A stretch of DNA of 23,611 bases from JAFASC01 sp036265935 (GTDB taxonomy: Bacteria; Pseudomonadota; Alphaproteobacteria; Rhizobiales; Beijerinckiaceae): assembly GCA_036265935.1 (NCBI GenBank), contig DATAOB010000015.1:1-23611 (forward strand), in the 5' to 3' direction. This document shows positions 8,368 through 16,343 of the stretch, one piece after another. The translations under genes and the position numbers were made by a program. The notes beneath the pieces were generated by a model, which saw only the letters and a list, made by a program, of their open reading frames with translations, was not told where the DNA came from and ran no database searches. Each line of letters begins with the position of its first letter. The first letter of the stretch is position 1.

Positions 8368-9555
8368 TTACGCCAGTTTGCAGCCGGTCGTGTCGTCGCT
8401 CAATTCCTTCTCGACGATGCCGAGATAGTTGTTCACGCCGCCGCGTAGCTCTCTGAGATAAAAGTTCTGGATCGGATTGTGCGAGGAGGAGAAACGCAGC
8501 GGCCCGCGCGGGCTGGCGATCGTCGCCTTCGCCATTGCGGCGTTCAATTGCGCGCGCTTCGACACATCGCCGCCGACAGCCTTCAATCCGATGTCGAGAA
8601 GCTGCATCGTGTCCCAGCCTTGCACGGCGTAAACATCCGGCGGGAGCTTGTAGGCATCGATGAACAATTTCGTGAAGTCCTTGTTCTCCGGATTGTCGAG
8701 CGACTCGACATAATGGCCAACGGTCTTGACGCCGTTGCCGGCGGTGCCCGCCGCCTGCTCGACGCCGTCGGTCAAGAAGCTCGGCCCCCAAAGCGGGATT
8801 TTGCCGCTGAACGCCGCCGCATAATCCTTGATGAATTTGAGTGCGCCGCCGCCCGCCCAGAACACATAGACGGCGTCGGGCTTGAGCGAGCCGATCTCCG
8901 CCAGCACGGATTGGAATTCGACATCGGGAAACGGAATTGTGATGCTCTTGATCACTTCGCCGCCGCCCTTGGTGAACGAGCGTTTGAAGCCTGCGACCGA
9001 TTCCTCACCGGCGGCGTATTTCCATGTCGCGGTCACGACCTTCTTGTGCCCGGCTTTCAGCATCGCCGGACCGACCGCGAACCCCGCCTGCCCGTTCGAG
9101 AACGAGGTGCGGAAAATATTTTCCGCGCACATGCCGCGCGTGATCTGATCGGCGCCGGCATTCGGGATGATCGTCGGCACGCCGTCTTCCTTGGTAATCT
9201 TCACCATCGCCATAGCGACGCCGGAATGTACGGTGCCGATGATTACATCGGACTTTTCGCCCTGCACGAGCTTGGTCGTCAGCTCGGTAGCTTTCGGCGG
9301 CGCCGATTCGTCGTCGATCTTGATGAAAGTAATCTCACGGCCGACGAGCTTGCCGCCCTGCTGCTTCACGTAGAGTTCCATCGCCCGGGTGATCGCCTCC
9401 CCGAGCGGCGCATAGGTGCCGCTATAGGGCAGGAGGACGCCGAGCTTCAGCGGGCTGGACTGCGCATAGGACGGGCGAATGAAAGGCACACCGAGGGCAA
9501 GTGCCCCGGCCGCGCTGCCGCCGAGCGAGACGAATGTGCGTCTATTCAAATCCAT
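8368..9555 (-). CDS. ABC transporter substrate-binding protein (LivK-like, Peripla_BP_6)
   Basis: This periplasmic binding protein of 395 residues would deliver a small organic ligand to the LivH/LivM permease encoded downstream. I chose the ATG of MDLNRRTFVSLGG because GGGGAGGAAAC lies just before it; the earlier ATG at 9609 falls in a probable promoter. The N-terminus has a twin-arginine-like signal (NRRTFVSLG, hydrophobic AAGALALGV, cleavage after SYAQ). The mature protein starts LKLGVLLPYSGTYAPLGE, typical of the family, with VIIGTVHSG, TSFSNGQAG and YAVQGWDTMQLL further on. Relatives in soil alphaproteobacteria often bind aromatic acids or amides rather than leucine, so I leave the ligand open. 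Confidence 0.9.
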   Translation of the reverse strand: MDLNRRTFVSLGGSAAGALALGVPFIRPSYAQSSPLKLGVLLPYSGTYAPLGEAITRAMELYVKQQGGKLVGREITFIKIDDESAPPKATELTTKLVQGEKSDVIIGTVHSGVAMAMVKITKEDGVPTIIPNAGADQITRGMCAENIFRTSFSNGQAGFAVGPAMLKAGHKKVVTATWKYAAGEESVAGFKRSFTKGGGEVIKSITIPFPDVEFQSVLAEIGSLKPDAVYVFWAGGGALKFIKDYAAAFSGKIPLWGPSFLTDGVEQAAGTAGNGVKTVGHYVESLDNPENKDFTKLFIDAYKLPPDVYAVQGWDTMQLLDIGLKAVGGDVSKRAQLNAAMAKATIASPRGPLRFSSSHNPIQNFYLRELRGGVNNYLGIVEKELSDDTTGCKLA

Positions 9556-9607
9556 GTTTCCTCCCCGAGCCGATTGCGGCCTGCAGGCCATTCTCTCTTG
9601 ATCATGC

Positions 9608-9635
9608 ACATTATTTCATGTCTGGCCCCGGTCAA
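9608..9635 (-). promoter_or_regulatory. Candidate sigma-70-type promoter of the liv operon
   Basis: Read on the minus strand, TTGACC (9635-9630) and TAATGT (9613-9608) are separated by 16 bases, about 50 bases before the chosen livK-like start at 9555. An imperfect inverted repeat, ATGCACATTAT at 9604-9614 and ATAATGCAT at 9654-9662, flanks it and could be an operator. Pattern-based only. Confidence 0.35.
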
Positions 9636-9740
9636 GGCACAACAATCGGCATGATAATGCATCCCCCGGCGGAGCTGCCGTGAAATATTGCAGGGCGAAC
9701 GTCAGAATGACCGTGGGCTAAGCGGCTGCTATGGCGGCTT

Positions 9741-10520
9741 ATGCCCGTCCCGCCCGAGTCCTTCCTCCTACTCATCGCAGCTGCGCTCGTTGCCGGGTTC
9801 GTCGACGCGATTGCCGGCGGCGGTGGCCTGATCACGGTCCCGGCGCTGGCGCTCGCCGGACTTGATCCCGTCGCGGCGATCGCGACCAACAAAGTGCAAT
9901 CGAGTTTCGGCTCGGGCTCGGCAATGATCGCGTTTGCGCGCGCCAGTTATCTCGATCGCCGCGCCTGGCCCATTCCGCTCGCCTGCATCGGAGGCGGCAT
10001 CGCCGGCGCAGCGCTGCTCGTACACGTGCCGCGCGGAGCGGTGGAGATCGCACTCCCGTTCGTTCTGATCTCGGTGGCGCTCTATTTCGCGTTGTCACCG
10101 AAGGTCACCGATGCGGATGCCGCCCCGCGCATCCCGCGGCTGGCTTTCATCTGCTTCGTGCTGCCGATCATCGCGGCCTATGACGGCGTGTTCGGGCCGG
10201 GCGCCGGCTCGTTCTACACGCTCGCTTTCATCACCCTGCTCGGCTTCGGCGTCATCCGGGCAACAGCGCACACGAAGCTTGCTAACTTTGCGTCCAATAT
10301 TGCCGGCCTTGCCACCCTCGCCTTCTCGGGACACATCTATTGGAGCGTCGGCCTCACCATGGGTGTCGCCGCGCTGACCGGCGCGACGATCGGGGCACAT
10401 ACGACCCTGCGCATCGGCGCGCGGATTGTACGGCCGATGGTGATCACCGTCTGCATCGTGCTGGCGATAAAGCTCGCCTCGCAGCACGACAGCGTGCGCG
10501 CGGCACTCGGATTACACTGA
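9741..10520 (+). CDS. TSUP family membrane transporter (TauE/SafE, YfcA-like)
   Basis: This integral membrane protein of 259 residues has about seven to eight hydrophobic segments. The two half-repeats each carry the family signature: GFVDAIAGGGGLITVPAL near the N-terminus and AYDGVFGPGAGSFYTLAF near residue 150. Also typical are TNKVQSSFGSGSA and HTKLANFASNIAGL. TSUP proteins export or import sulfite, sulfonates, sulfoacetate or other small organic anions; the substrate of this subgroup is unknown. It is divergent from the liv operon and stands alone on its strand before the small DUF2934 gene. No strong Shine-Dalgarno sequence is visible before the ATG; an upstream ATG at 9731 is out of frame. 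Confidence 0.9.
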   Translation: MPVPPESFLLLIAAALVAGFVDAIAGGGGLITVPALALAGLDPVAAIATNKVQSSFGSGSAMIAFARASYLDRRAWPIPLACIGGGIAGAALLVHVPRGAVEIALPFVLISVALYFALSPKVTDADAAPRIPRLAFICFVLPIIAAYDGVFGPGAGSFYTLAFITLLGFGVIRATAHTKLANFASNIAGLATLAFSGHIYWSVGLTMGVAALTGATIGAHTTLRIGARIVRPMVITVCIVLAIKLASQHDSVRAALGLH

Positions 10521-10535
10521 GGCAGTAGCCGGATC

Positions 10536-10550
10536 TTAACCGCTCGTTAA
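10536..10550. promoter_or_regulatory. CtrA-type binding site (TTAA-N7-TTAA)
   Basis: TTAA at 10536-10539 and TTAA at 10547-10550 are exactly seven bases apart, and the second is followed by C, matching the full CtrA box of alphaproteobacteria. A further TTAAC half site is at 10579-10583. Both are upstream of the DUF2934 gene starting at 10605. Confidence 0.5.
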
Positions 10551-10604
10551 CCATGCTCCGGCAGAACTAAACCGAGTCTTAACGAAGTCGGATCGGAGAT
10601 TTCC

Positions 10605-10835
10605 ATGAGCCAAGAGCTCGAGCAGCGCATCCGCGAGCGCGCCTATGAATTATGGGCGATGAGCGGCTATTCGCATGGGCAGGACGAGGAACATTGGTGC
10701 GCGGCGGAGCGCGAAATTGTTGCCGCCATGCACGTTCCGGCCAAACCGAAGAAGAAGAGCGGGACAAAAATCGCGGCTGGTGCCATCGCCGCCTCAAGCC
10801 CGCGGCGCGCAAAGGGCGCTTCGCTTCACAGCTGA
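10605..10835 (+). CDS. DUF2934 domain small protein
   Basis: This 76-residue protein has the DUF2934 motif at residues 6-41: QRIRERAYELWAMSGYSHGQ, then EEHWCAAEREI. Family members are small, often found in rhizobia and their relatives, and have no established function. The remaining tail is basic (PAKPKKKSGTK and SPRRAKG), a possible nucleic acid-binding tail, though this is inference. GGAG precedes the ATG at a normal spacing. A CtrA-type box lies about 55 bases upstream, so cell-cycle or stress control is possible. The gene is followed by about 120 bases before the next small gene. Confidence 0.85.
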   Translation: MSQELEQRIRERAYELWAMSGYSHGQDEEHWCAAEREIVAAMHVPAKPKKKSGTKIAAGAIAASSPRRAKGASLHS

Positions 10836-10955
10836 CCAACTTCAACTTGGCGCGAGGGCCGCGTCAATCGCCGGGCCAATTCCCGCAAAAGCCATATTGG
10901 CGCATATAGCTCCCGCTAAGGGCCGCTCGTCGAGCCGGCCGCGGGATGAGTTGCG

Positions 10956-11222
10956 ATGTGCCGGAATATCCGAACCCTGTTTAATTTCGAGCCGCCGGCG
11001 ACGGAAGATGAAATCCGCGCCTCGGCGCTGCAATACGTGCGGAAGGTCAGTGGCTTTACGCATCCATCGAAGGGCAACGAGGCCGCCTTCGATCACGCCG
11101 TTGATGAAGTCGCCGAAGCGGCCCATCGCCTGCTGCAATCCCTCCACACCTTGAGCCCGCCGCGCGACCGTGCGACGGAGGCGGCAAAGGCCCGCGCCAG
11201 GGCCAAGGTGCGTTACGCCTAA
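10956..11222 (+). CDS. DUF2277 family protein
   Basis: The 88-residue protein starts MCRNIRTLFNFEPPATEDEIRAS, continues ALQYVRKVSGFTHPS, and has a C-terminal basic helix (RATEAAKARARAKVRYA). This is the DUF2277 family, small soluble proteins with a conserved CRNI start, common in actinobacteria and alphaproteobacteria. The function is unknown. GGGATGAG lies upstream of the ATG as a possible ribosome binding site. No obvious functional link to the efflux operon 130 bases downstream can be claimed. Confidence 0.88.
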   Translation: MCRNIRTLFNFEPPATEDEIRASALQYVRKVSGFTHPSKGNEAAFDHAVDEVAEAAHRLLQSLHTLSPPRDRATEAAKARARAKVRYA

Positions 11223-11317
11223 GCGCTTAGGGAGCCGCCGCTAGCGCCGCTTCACAGTCCGGCCTATATCGCAGGCCACAATCACTGATCGGCTCGGGCG
11301 TCGTTCTGAGCCGCGGG

Positions 11318-11332
11318 AGGCGGCGTCCGCCT
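11318..11332 (+). other. Short perfect hairpin before the efflux operon
   Basis: AGGCGG-CGT-CCGCCT forms a six-base-pair stem 24 bases before the pump start codon. There is no T run after it, so it is not a typical terminator. It could affect translation of the pump or simply reflect GC-rich sequence. Confidence 0.3.
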
Positions 11333-11355
11333 GCGGCGGGCGCTCTGGGGTCTGA

Positions 11356-14300
11356 ATGGTCAAGTTCTTCATCGAGCGGCCGGTCTTCGCGTCGTCGATC
11401 GCGATCATCATGGTGCTCGCCGGGCTGATCTGCTGGGCCATCCTGCCGGTCGCGCAGTTTCCCGAGATCACACCGCCGCAGGTCATCGTCACCTCGACCT
11501 ATCCGGGCGCCAGCGCACAGGTCGTCGCCGACACGGTGACGACGCCGCTCGAGCAGCAGATCAACGGTGTCCAGGGCATGGCTTACATGTCCTCGGTCAG
11601 CGCCAATGACGGCACGTCGATCATCACCATCACGTTCGATGTCGGTTATCCCGTCAGCATCGGTGCGGTCGACGTGCAGAACCGCGTCTCCCAGGCGGCG
11701 GCGTCGCTGCCGAGCATCGTCAACCAGTCCGGCATCACCATCCAGAAGAAGAACCCGAATTTCGCGCTGGCGATCAACCTCTACTCGCCGGACAATTCGG
11801 TCGATCCGGTCACGATCAGCAATTTCGCCTATCTGCAGGTCGTCGACCCCTTGAAGCGCGTGCCGGGCGTGAGCGATGTGACATTGTTCGGCGAGCGGCG
11901 CTATTCGATGCGCGTGTGGCTCGATCCCGACAAGCTCGCCAAGCTCGGGATTACCGCCGTCGACGTGCAGCAGGCGATCGCCGAGCAGAATGTGCAGGTC
12001 GCCGCCGGCAAGCTCGGCGCCTCGCCGGCGCCGCCCGGCACCGCCTTCGAGATGCAGATCAATGCGCTCGGCCGGCTGAGCACGCCCGAGCAGTTCGGCG
12101 AGATCGTACTGCGCGCCGGCACCACCAGCGGGGCCACGGTTCTTCTGAAGGATGTCGCCCGGCTCGAACTCGGCGCGCTGCAATATACGACGAGCGCTTA
12201 TGTCAACGATCGCCCGGCCGTGCTCGTGCCGGTCTTCCAGCTGCCGGGATCGAATGCGCTCGACATGGACAAGGCCGTGCGCGCGCGCATGGCGGAACTG
12301 GCGAAGACGTTCCCGAAGGGCATCAACTGGGGCATCAATTACGACACGAACATGTTCGTGTCGGCGTCGATGCACGACGTGATGATCACGCTCAGCGAGG
12401 CGCTGCTCCTCGTCTTCGCGGTCGTATTCCTCTTCCTTCAATCGTGGCGCACGACGCTGATCACCGGTATCGCCATTCCGGTCTCGCTGATCGGCACGCT
12501 GGCGGTCATGTACGCGATGGGTTTCTCGCTGAATACGGTCAGCATGCTCGGCATGGTCTTGGCCATCGGACTCGTCGTCGACGATGCGATCGTCGTCGTC
12601 GAGAATGTCGAGCGCCAGCTCGAGAACGGCCTCGCGCCGCTCACCGCCGCCAAGGTCGCCATGTCGGAAGTGACCGGCCCGATCATCGCGACCTCCGCCG
12701 TGCTCGGCGCCGTCTTCGTGCCGGTCGCTTTTCTGCCCGGCGTTACCGGACGCCTCTACAATCAGTTCGCGCTGACGATCGCCATCTCGATCGCGATCTC
12801 CGCCTTCAATTCACTGACCCTGAGCCCGGCGCTCTGCGCCGTACTCTTGCGCCATAGGCCGCCGCCGAGCTTCTTTCTGTTCCGCAAATTCAACCAGGGC
12901 TTCGACTGGACCGCGCGCACTTACGGGCGCGGCGTGCGTCAGCTCGCCAAAATGCGCTACGCGTTGCTGGCGCTGTTTGCGATTGGCATCGCCGCGACAG
13001 GCATGCTCTACATGCGGCTACCCTCCGGCTTCCTGCCGACCGAAGACCGCGGTTATTTCTACGTCATTATCCAATTGCCCGACGGCGCATCGCTGCAGCG
13101 GACCGATGCGATGACCGCGAAGGCGCGCGCCGTCATCATGAAACATCCGGCGATGAGCAACATCATTTCGCTCGTCGGCCTCAACTTTCTCACCGGCTCC
13201 ACCGGCTCGAATAGCGCTGCGGCATTCGCCATCCTGAAGCCGTGGGAGGAGCGCGGTCCCGGCCAGAGCGTCGGCGAAGTAATGGCGGATTTGCGCAAAG
13301 AGCTGACCGACATCGACGCCGGGGTTGTCGTCACGTTCGACCCGCCGTCGATCCCCGGCATCGGTCAGACCGGTGGTTTCGAGTTCCAGCTCGAGGATTT
13401 GACCAACCACGGCGCTTTCGCGCTCGAGGAGTCGACGAAGGCGCTGATCGCGGAGGCGAAAAAGCAGCCGGAGATCGATCCGAACAAGGTGTTTACGACC
13501 TACAGCACGACGACACCGCAATTCAAATACGACCTCGACCGGGCCAAAACCAAACTGCTCGGGCTCAATCTGCCCGACGTTTTCAGCACGCTGCAGATTT
13601 TCTTCGGCTCGCTCTATGTCAACGACTTCAACCTGTTCGGCCGCACGTTTCGGGTGACCGTACAGGCCGAGAAGGATGCGCGCTCGGATCCGACGGATCT
13701 CAGCCGCCTTTACGTGCGCAACAATGTCGGCCGCATGGTGCCGTTGTCGACGTTGGGCTCGCTGCAGCGAACGATCGGGCCGGACATCGTGCCGCACTAC
13801 AATCTTTACAACACCGCAAAAATCAACGGCCAAGCGGCGCCGGGTTATTCCTCGGGCCAGGCGATTGCGGCCATGCAGCGGGCTGCGGCAAATGTTCTGC
13901 CGCACGATTTCGGCTATGAGTGGACCGGCATCACTTATCAGGAGCTGAAGGCCGGCTCGGTTGCGGTGATCGTCTTCTCGTTGGCGCTCGTCTTCGTGTT
14001 CCTGTTCCTGGCCGCGCAATACGAGAGCTGGGCGATGCCGTTCATGGTCATCCTCGCCGTCCCGCTCGCTCTGTTCGGCGCGTTCGGCATGCTCTACCTG
14101 CGCGGCATGACGATTGACGTGTTCTCGCAGGTTGGCTTCGTCATGTTGATCGGGCTCGCCGCAAAGAACGCCATCCTCATCGTCGAATTCGCACGACGGC
14201 GTCGCGAAGACGGCTTGTCCGTTGTTGCCGCCGCGATGGACGCGGCGCGTCTGCGCCTGCGGCCGATCCTGATGACGGCATTTGCCTTCATCTTCGGCGT

Positions 14301-14508
14301 CATCCCGCTGATGCTGGCGCATGGCGCCGGTGCGGCGAGCCGCCAATCGATCGGCACGACGGTGTTCGGCGGCATGCTGGCGGCAACGGTGCTCAGCCTG
14401 GTCATGGTGCCGATTTTCTACGTCGTGATCGAGCGCCTGCGCGAGCCGCGGCCGAAACGCGTGCGCCAGACGCGGATGCGCGGGTTCGAAGCGGCGCCAG
14501 GCGAATAA
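11356..14508 (+). CDS. RND multidrug efflux pump, inner-membrane subunit (HAE1 family, AcrB/MexB-like)
   Basis: This proton-driven export pump of 1050 residues is the usual length for the family. It begins MVKFFIERPVFASSIAIIM, with one N-terminal membrane span, a large periplasmic loop, a second block of spans, a second loop and a C-terminal block. The proton relay is intact: Asp409-Asp410 in GLVVDDAIVVVENVER and Lys937 in GLAAKNAILIVEF. The porter-domain repeats are complete and I see no frameshift. It probably forms a trimer that expels hydrophobic or amphiphilic compounds through an adaptor and a TolC-type outer membrane protein. The adaptor gene follows with no gap. Neither a TolC homologue nor a TetR-type repressor is nearby, so substrate and control cannot be inferred. 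Confidence 0.95.
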   Translation: MVKFFIERPVFASSIAIIMVLAGLICWAILPVAQFPEITPPQVIVTSTYPGASAQVVADTVTTPLEQQINGVQGMAYMSSVSANDGTSIITITFDVGYPVSIGAVDVQNRVSQAAASLPSIVNQSGITIQKKNPNFALAINLYSPDNSVDPVTISNFAYLQVVDPLKRVPGVSDVTLFGERRYSMRVWLDPDKLAKLGITAVDVQQAIAEQNVQVAAGKLGASPAPPGTAFEMQINALGRLSTPEQFGEIVLRAGTTSGATVLLKDVARLELGALQYTTSAYVNDRPAVLVPVFQLPGSNALDMDKAVRARMAELAKTFPKGINWGINYDTNMFVSASMHDVMITLSEALLLVFAVVFLFLQSWRTTLITGIAIPVSLIGTLAVMYAMGFSLNTVSMLGMVLAIGLVVDDAIVVVENVERQLENGLAPLTAAKVAMSEVTGPIIATSAVLGAVFVPVAFLPGVTGRLYNQFALTIAISIAISAFNSLTLSPALCAVLLRHRPPPSFFLFRKFNQGFDWTARTYGRGVRQLAKMRYALLALFAIGIAATGMLYMRLPSGFLPTEDRGYFYVIIQLPDGASLQRTDAMTAKARAVIMKHPAMSNIISLVGLNFLTGSTGSNSAAAFAILKPWEERGPGQSVGEVMADLRKELTDIDAGVVVTFDPPSIPGIGQTGGFEFQLEDLTNHGAFALEESTKALIAEAKKQPEIDPNKVFTTYSTTTPQFKYDLDRAKTKLLGLNLPDVFSTLQIFFGSLYVNDFNLFGRTFRVTVQAEKDARSDPTDLSRLYVRNNVGRMVPLSTLGSLQRTIGPDIVPHYNLYNTAKINGQAAPGYSSGQAIAAMQRAAANVLPHDFGYEWTGITYQELKAGSVAVIVFSLALVFVFLFLAAQYESWAMPFMVILAVPLALFGAFGMLYLRGMTIDVFSQVGFVMLIGLAAKNAILIVEFARRRREDGLSVVAAAMDAARLRLRPILMTAFAFIFGVIPLMLAHGAGAASRQSIGTTVFGGMLAATVLSLVMVPIFYVVIERLREPRPKRVRQTRMRGFEAAPGE

Positions 14509-15654
14509 ATGCGTGCATCACGCCTATTCCTCGGCATGATCCTGATCGCGCTTGCGGCGTTCGGCGCGTTCTATGCCTATCAGCGCGGCGCGACGCAGCC
14601 GGTGCAGGCGCAAAATGCGCCCGCTCCCGCCGCCGCAATCGCCGTGCCTGTCGTGGCCGTGAAGAAAGAGGATGTGCCCGTCTTTCTCGACTATGTCGCG
14701 ACGACCGAAGCGATGCGCATGGTCAACTTGCAAGCCAAGATCACCGGCTATCTCTCGAAGCGCGGCGCGCCTGATGGCGCCGACGTGAAGGAGGGCGATC
14801 TCCTTTACCAGATCGATCAACGCGACTATCGCGCGGCGCTCGATCAAGCGCGCGCGCAGGTGCAAAAGGATCAGGCGGCCCTCACCTATTCGCGCGCCAC
14901 GCAAAACCGCAGCGCGACACTCGTCCAGCAGGGCTATACGAGCCGCGATCAGTTCGAGCAGGCGACGAGCACAATGGCACAGGCGCAGGCGGCGCTCGCG
15001 GCGGATCAAGCCGCCGAGCGCACGGCCCAGAACAACCTCGATTACACGGAAATCCGCGCGCCGTTTGCGGGGCGGATCGGCCGCTCGCTCGTGCACGAGG
15101 GTACGCTGATCAGTGCCGCCGGCACGCAGCTCAATACGCTCGTGCAGCTCGATCCGATCTACATCACCTTCAATCCGGCCGAGACGGATGTGCCGATATT
15201 GGAAGCACGCCGCAAGCAGGGCGACATCATCGCGGAGGTGTTCCTCACCGGCGATACGGAGCCGCGCTACAAAGGCAAGTTGGTCTTTCTCGATAATGTG
15301 GTCGAGCGCGCGACCGGCACGATCACGGCGCGGGCGCAGGTCGACAATCCCGAGCGCGCGCTGCTACCCGGGCAATTCGTGCGCGTGCGGCTGGCGATCG
15401 GCACGACGCCGAATGCGCTGCTCGTGCCGCAGACTGCAATCGGAGCGTCGCAGACCGGGCAATACCTTTATACGGTGAGCCCGGACAACAAAACGGAGCA
15501 GCGCTTTGTCACGCTCGGCGCGCGCTACGGCGACCGGGTGGTCGTCACCGGCCCGATCAAGGAGGGCGACAAGGTGATTGTCGGCAATCTGCAGCGGCTG
15601 AGCCCGAATGTGCTGGTGCAGCCGCAGGAGCAGACGGCAGCGGCGACGCAGTAA
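14509..15654 (+). CDS. RND efflux periplasmic adaptor (membrane fusion protein, AcrA/MexA-like)
   Basis: This adaptor of 381 residues bridges the RND pump and an outer membrane channel. It begins with a signal or anchor (RLFLGMILIALAAFGAFYAY) without a lipobox Cys, so it is anchored by the helix or secreted rather than lipidated. A split biotinyl-lipoyl domain (LQAKITGYLSKRGAPDGADVKEGDLLYQID and, later, YTEIRAPFAGRIGRSLVHEGTLIS, cut here into recognisable blocks) flanks an alpha-helical hairpin with LVQQGYTSRDQFEQA. A beta-barrel and membrane-proximal region follow (LLPGQFVRVRL, VLVPQTAIG). Its ATG immediately follows the pump TAA with no spacer, implying coupled translation. Pump-before-adaptor order is the reverse of acrAB. 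Confidence 0.93.
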   Translation: MRASRLFLGMILIALAAFGAFYAYQRGATQPVQAQNAPAPAAAIAVPVVAVKKEDVPVFLDYVATTEAMRMVNLQAKITGYLSKRGAPDGADVKEGDLLYQIDQRDYRAALDQARAQVQKDQAALTYSRATQNRSATLVQQGYTSRDQFEQATSTMAQAQAALAADQAAERTAQNNLDYTEIRAPFAGRIGRSLVHEGTLISAAGTQLNTLVQLDPIYITFNPAETDVPILEARRKQGDIIAEVFLTGDTEPRYKGKLVFLDNVVERATGTITARAQVDNPERALLPGQFVRVRLAIGTTPNALLVPQTAIGASQTGQYLYTVSPDNKTEQRFVTLGARYGDRVVVTGPIKEGDKVIVGNLQRLSPNVLVQPQEQTAAATQ

Positions 15655-15690
15655 CTCCAATCCTCGTCCTTACCTCCGAACGTTATTGGG

Positions 15691-15727
15691 CGCGCGAGAA
15701 ACAGCCTTTTAATCTGGATCTCGCGCG
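15691..15727 (+). other. Nine-base-pair hairpin after the efflux operon
   Basis: CGCGCGAGA at 15691-15699 pairs perfectly with TCTCGCGCG at 15719-15727 around a 19-base loop, 36 bases after the adaptor stop. No T run follows, so it may be a weak or Rho-assisted 3' end or an RNA-stabilising structure. Confidence 0.4.
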
Positions 15728-15819
15728 AGTGGAGTTGATATCGAATTCGGCAGCAAGAAACGAAGTGCAGACCACGGCATCGGAGGTGCAGTTCAAAACG
15801 GCGGAAGCCCGGAGGAAGA

Positions 15820-16299
15820 ATGTCGAGGCCCCTCATCAAGACGTACGGGACCGTCAGCGCCGAGCAGCAGAAGGAGATGAGCGGATACGAGTTTGTCAAA
15901 GGGCTCGTCGACGGTACGCTTCCGTTGAACATGATCGCCCAAACTTTGGGCTATGATGTGACTGAGGCGGAAAAGGGCCGTGTCATCGTCACCGCGGAAC
16001 CGACCGACGCCCACCTCAATCCATACGGCACGGTACATGGTGGCCTGACCGCCACCCTGCTCGACAGCTGCATGGGCCTAGCCGTGCAATCCAATTTGGA
16101 AAGGGGCCTCCGACAAACGACGGTCGAGTTCAAAATTTCACTGATGAAGCCCATCACTCCGGGTACCGGAAAGATCCGGGCAGAGGGGACAGTCCTGAAT
16201 TGCGGTCGCCGAGTTGGTACGGCAGAAGGACGCGTCACCGACAGCGCGGGGCGGCTCCTGGCACATGGCACGACGACGTGTCTGATCTTCGAGAGCTGA
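15820..16299 (+). CDS. PaaI-type hotdog-fold thioesterase
   Basis: The 159-residue protein has the hotdog thioesterase signature NPYGTVHGGLTATLLDSCMG, which includes the HGG loop and the helix Asp that position catalysis, followed by TVEFKISLMKPITPGTG and a C-terminal HGTTTCLIF strand. PaaI-family enzymes hydrolyse acyl-CoA thioesters, often phenylacetyl-CoA-type or other aromatic acyl-CoAs; the substrate here is unknown. GGAGGAAGA lies just before the ATG, a strong ribosome binding site. The gene is separated from the efflux operon by 165 bases containing a hairpin, and it converges on tyrC with 44 bases between stops. Its third-codon choice seems a little less GC-biased than its neighbours, which might indicate separate origin. 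Confidence 0.88.
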   Translation: MSRPLIKTYGTVSAEQQKEMSGYEFVKGLVDGTLPLNMIAQTLGYDVTEAEKGRVIVTAEPTDAHLNPYGTVHGGLTATLLDSCMGLAVQSNLERGLRQTTVEFKISLMKPITPGTGKIRAEGTVLNCGRRVGTAEGRVTDSAGRLLAHGTTTCLIFES

Positions 16300-16343
16300 T
16301 TTCGATGCCGGCGATTGGATTGAAGGCTCGGAACTTCTGCGCG

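Noticed and set aside
8210..8791. Upstream extension of livH giving a 480-residue protein
   Set aside because: The extra 194 codons pass through a palindromic repeat and the binding-protein gene in the wrong frame; the family start is at 8209.
9556..9609. Earlier ATG for the binding-protein gene
   Set aside because: It would place 18 extra residues before a normal twin-arginine-like signal, and it overlaps the likely promoter -10 box; the ATG at 9555 has a strong ribosome binding site.
11227..12441. A 404-residue minus-strand open frame across the start of the efflux pump, and a similar 442-residue one at 13018-14346
   Set aside because: Both have compositions dominated by Arg, Asp, His and Glu and no motif; they are shadows of the intact RND gene.
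15735..15752. Eighteen bases containing adjacent EcoRV and EcoRI sites that, from memory, resemble the polylinker-adaptor junction of common cDNA cloning vectors
   Set aside because: The flanks look like continuous genomic sequence and the match is short and noticed after the fact, so chance is more likely than contamination. A vector screen of 15700-15780 and read coverage would settle it.
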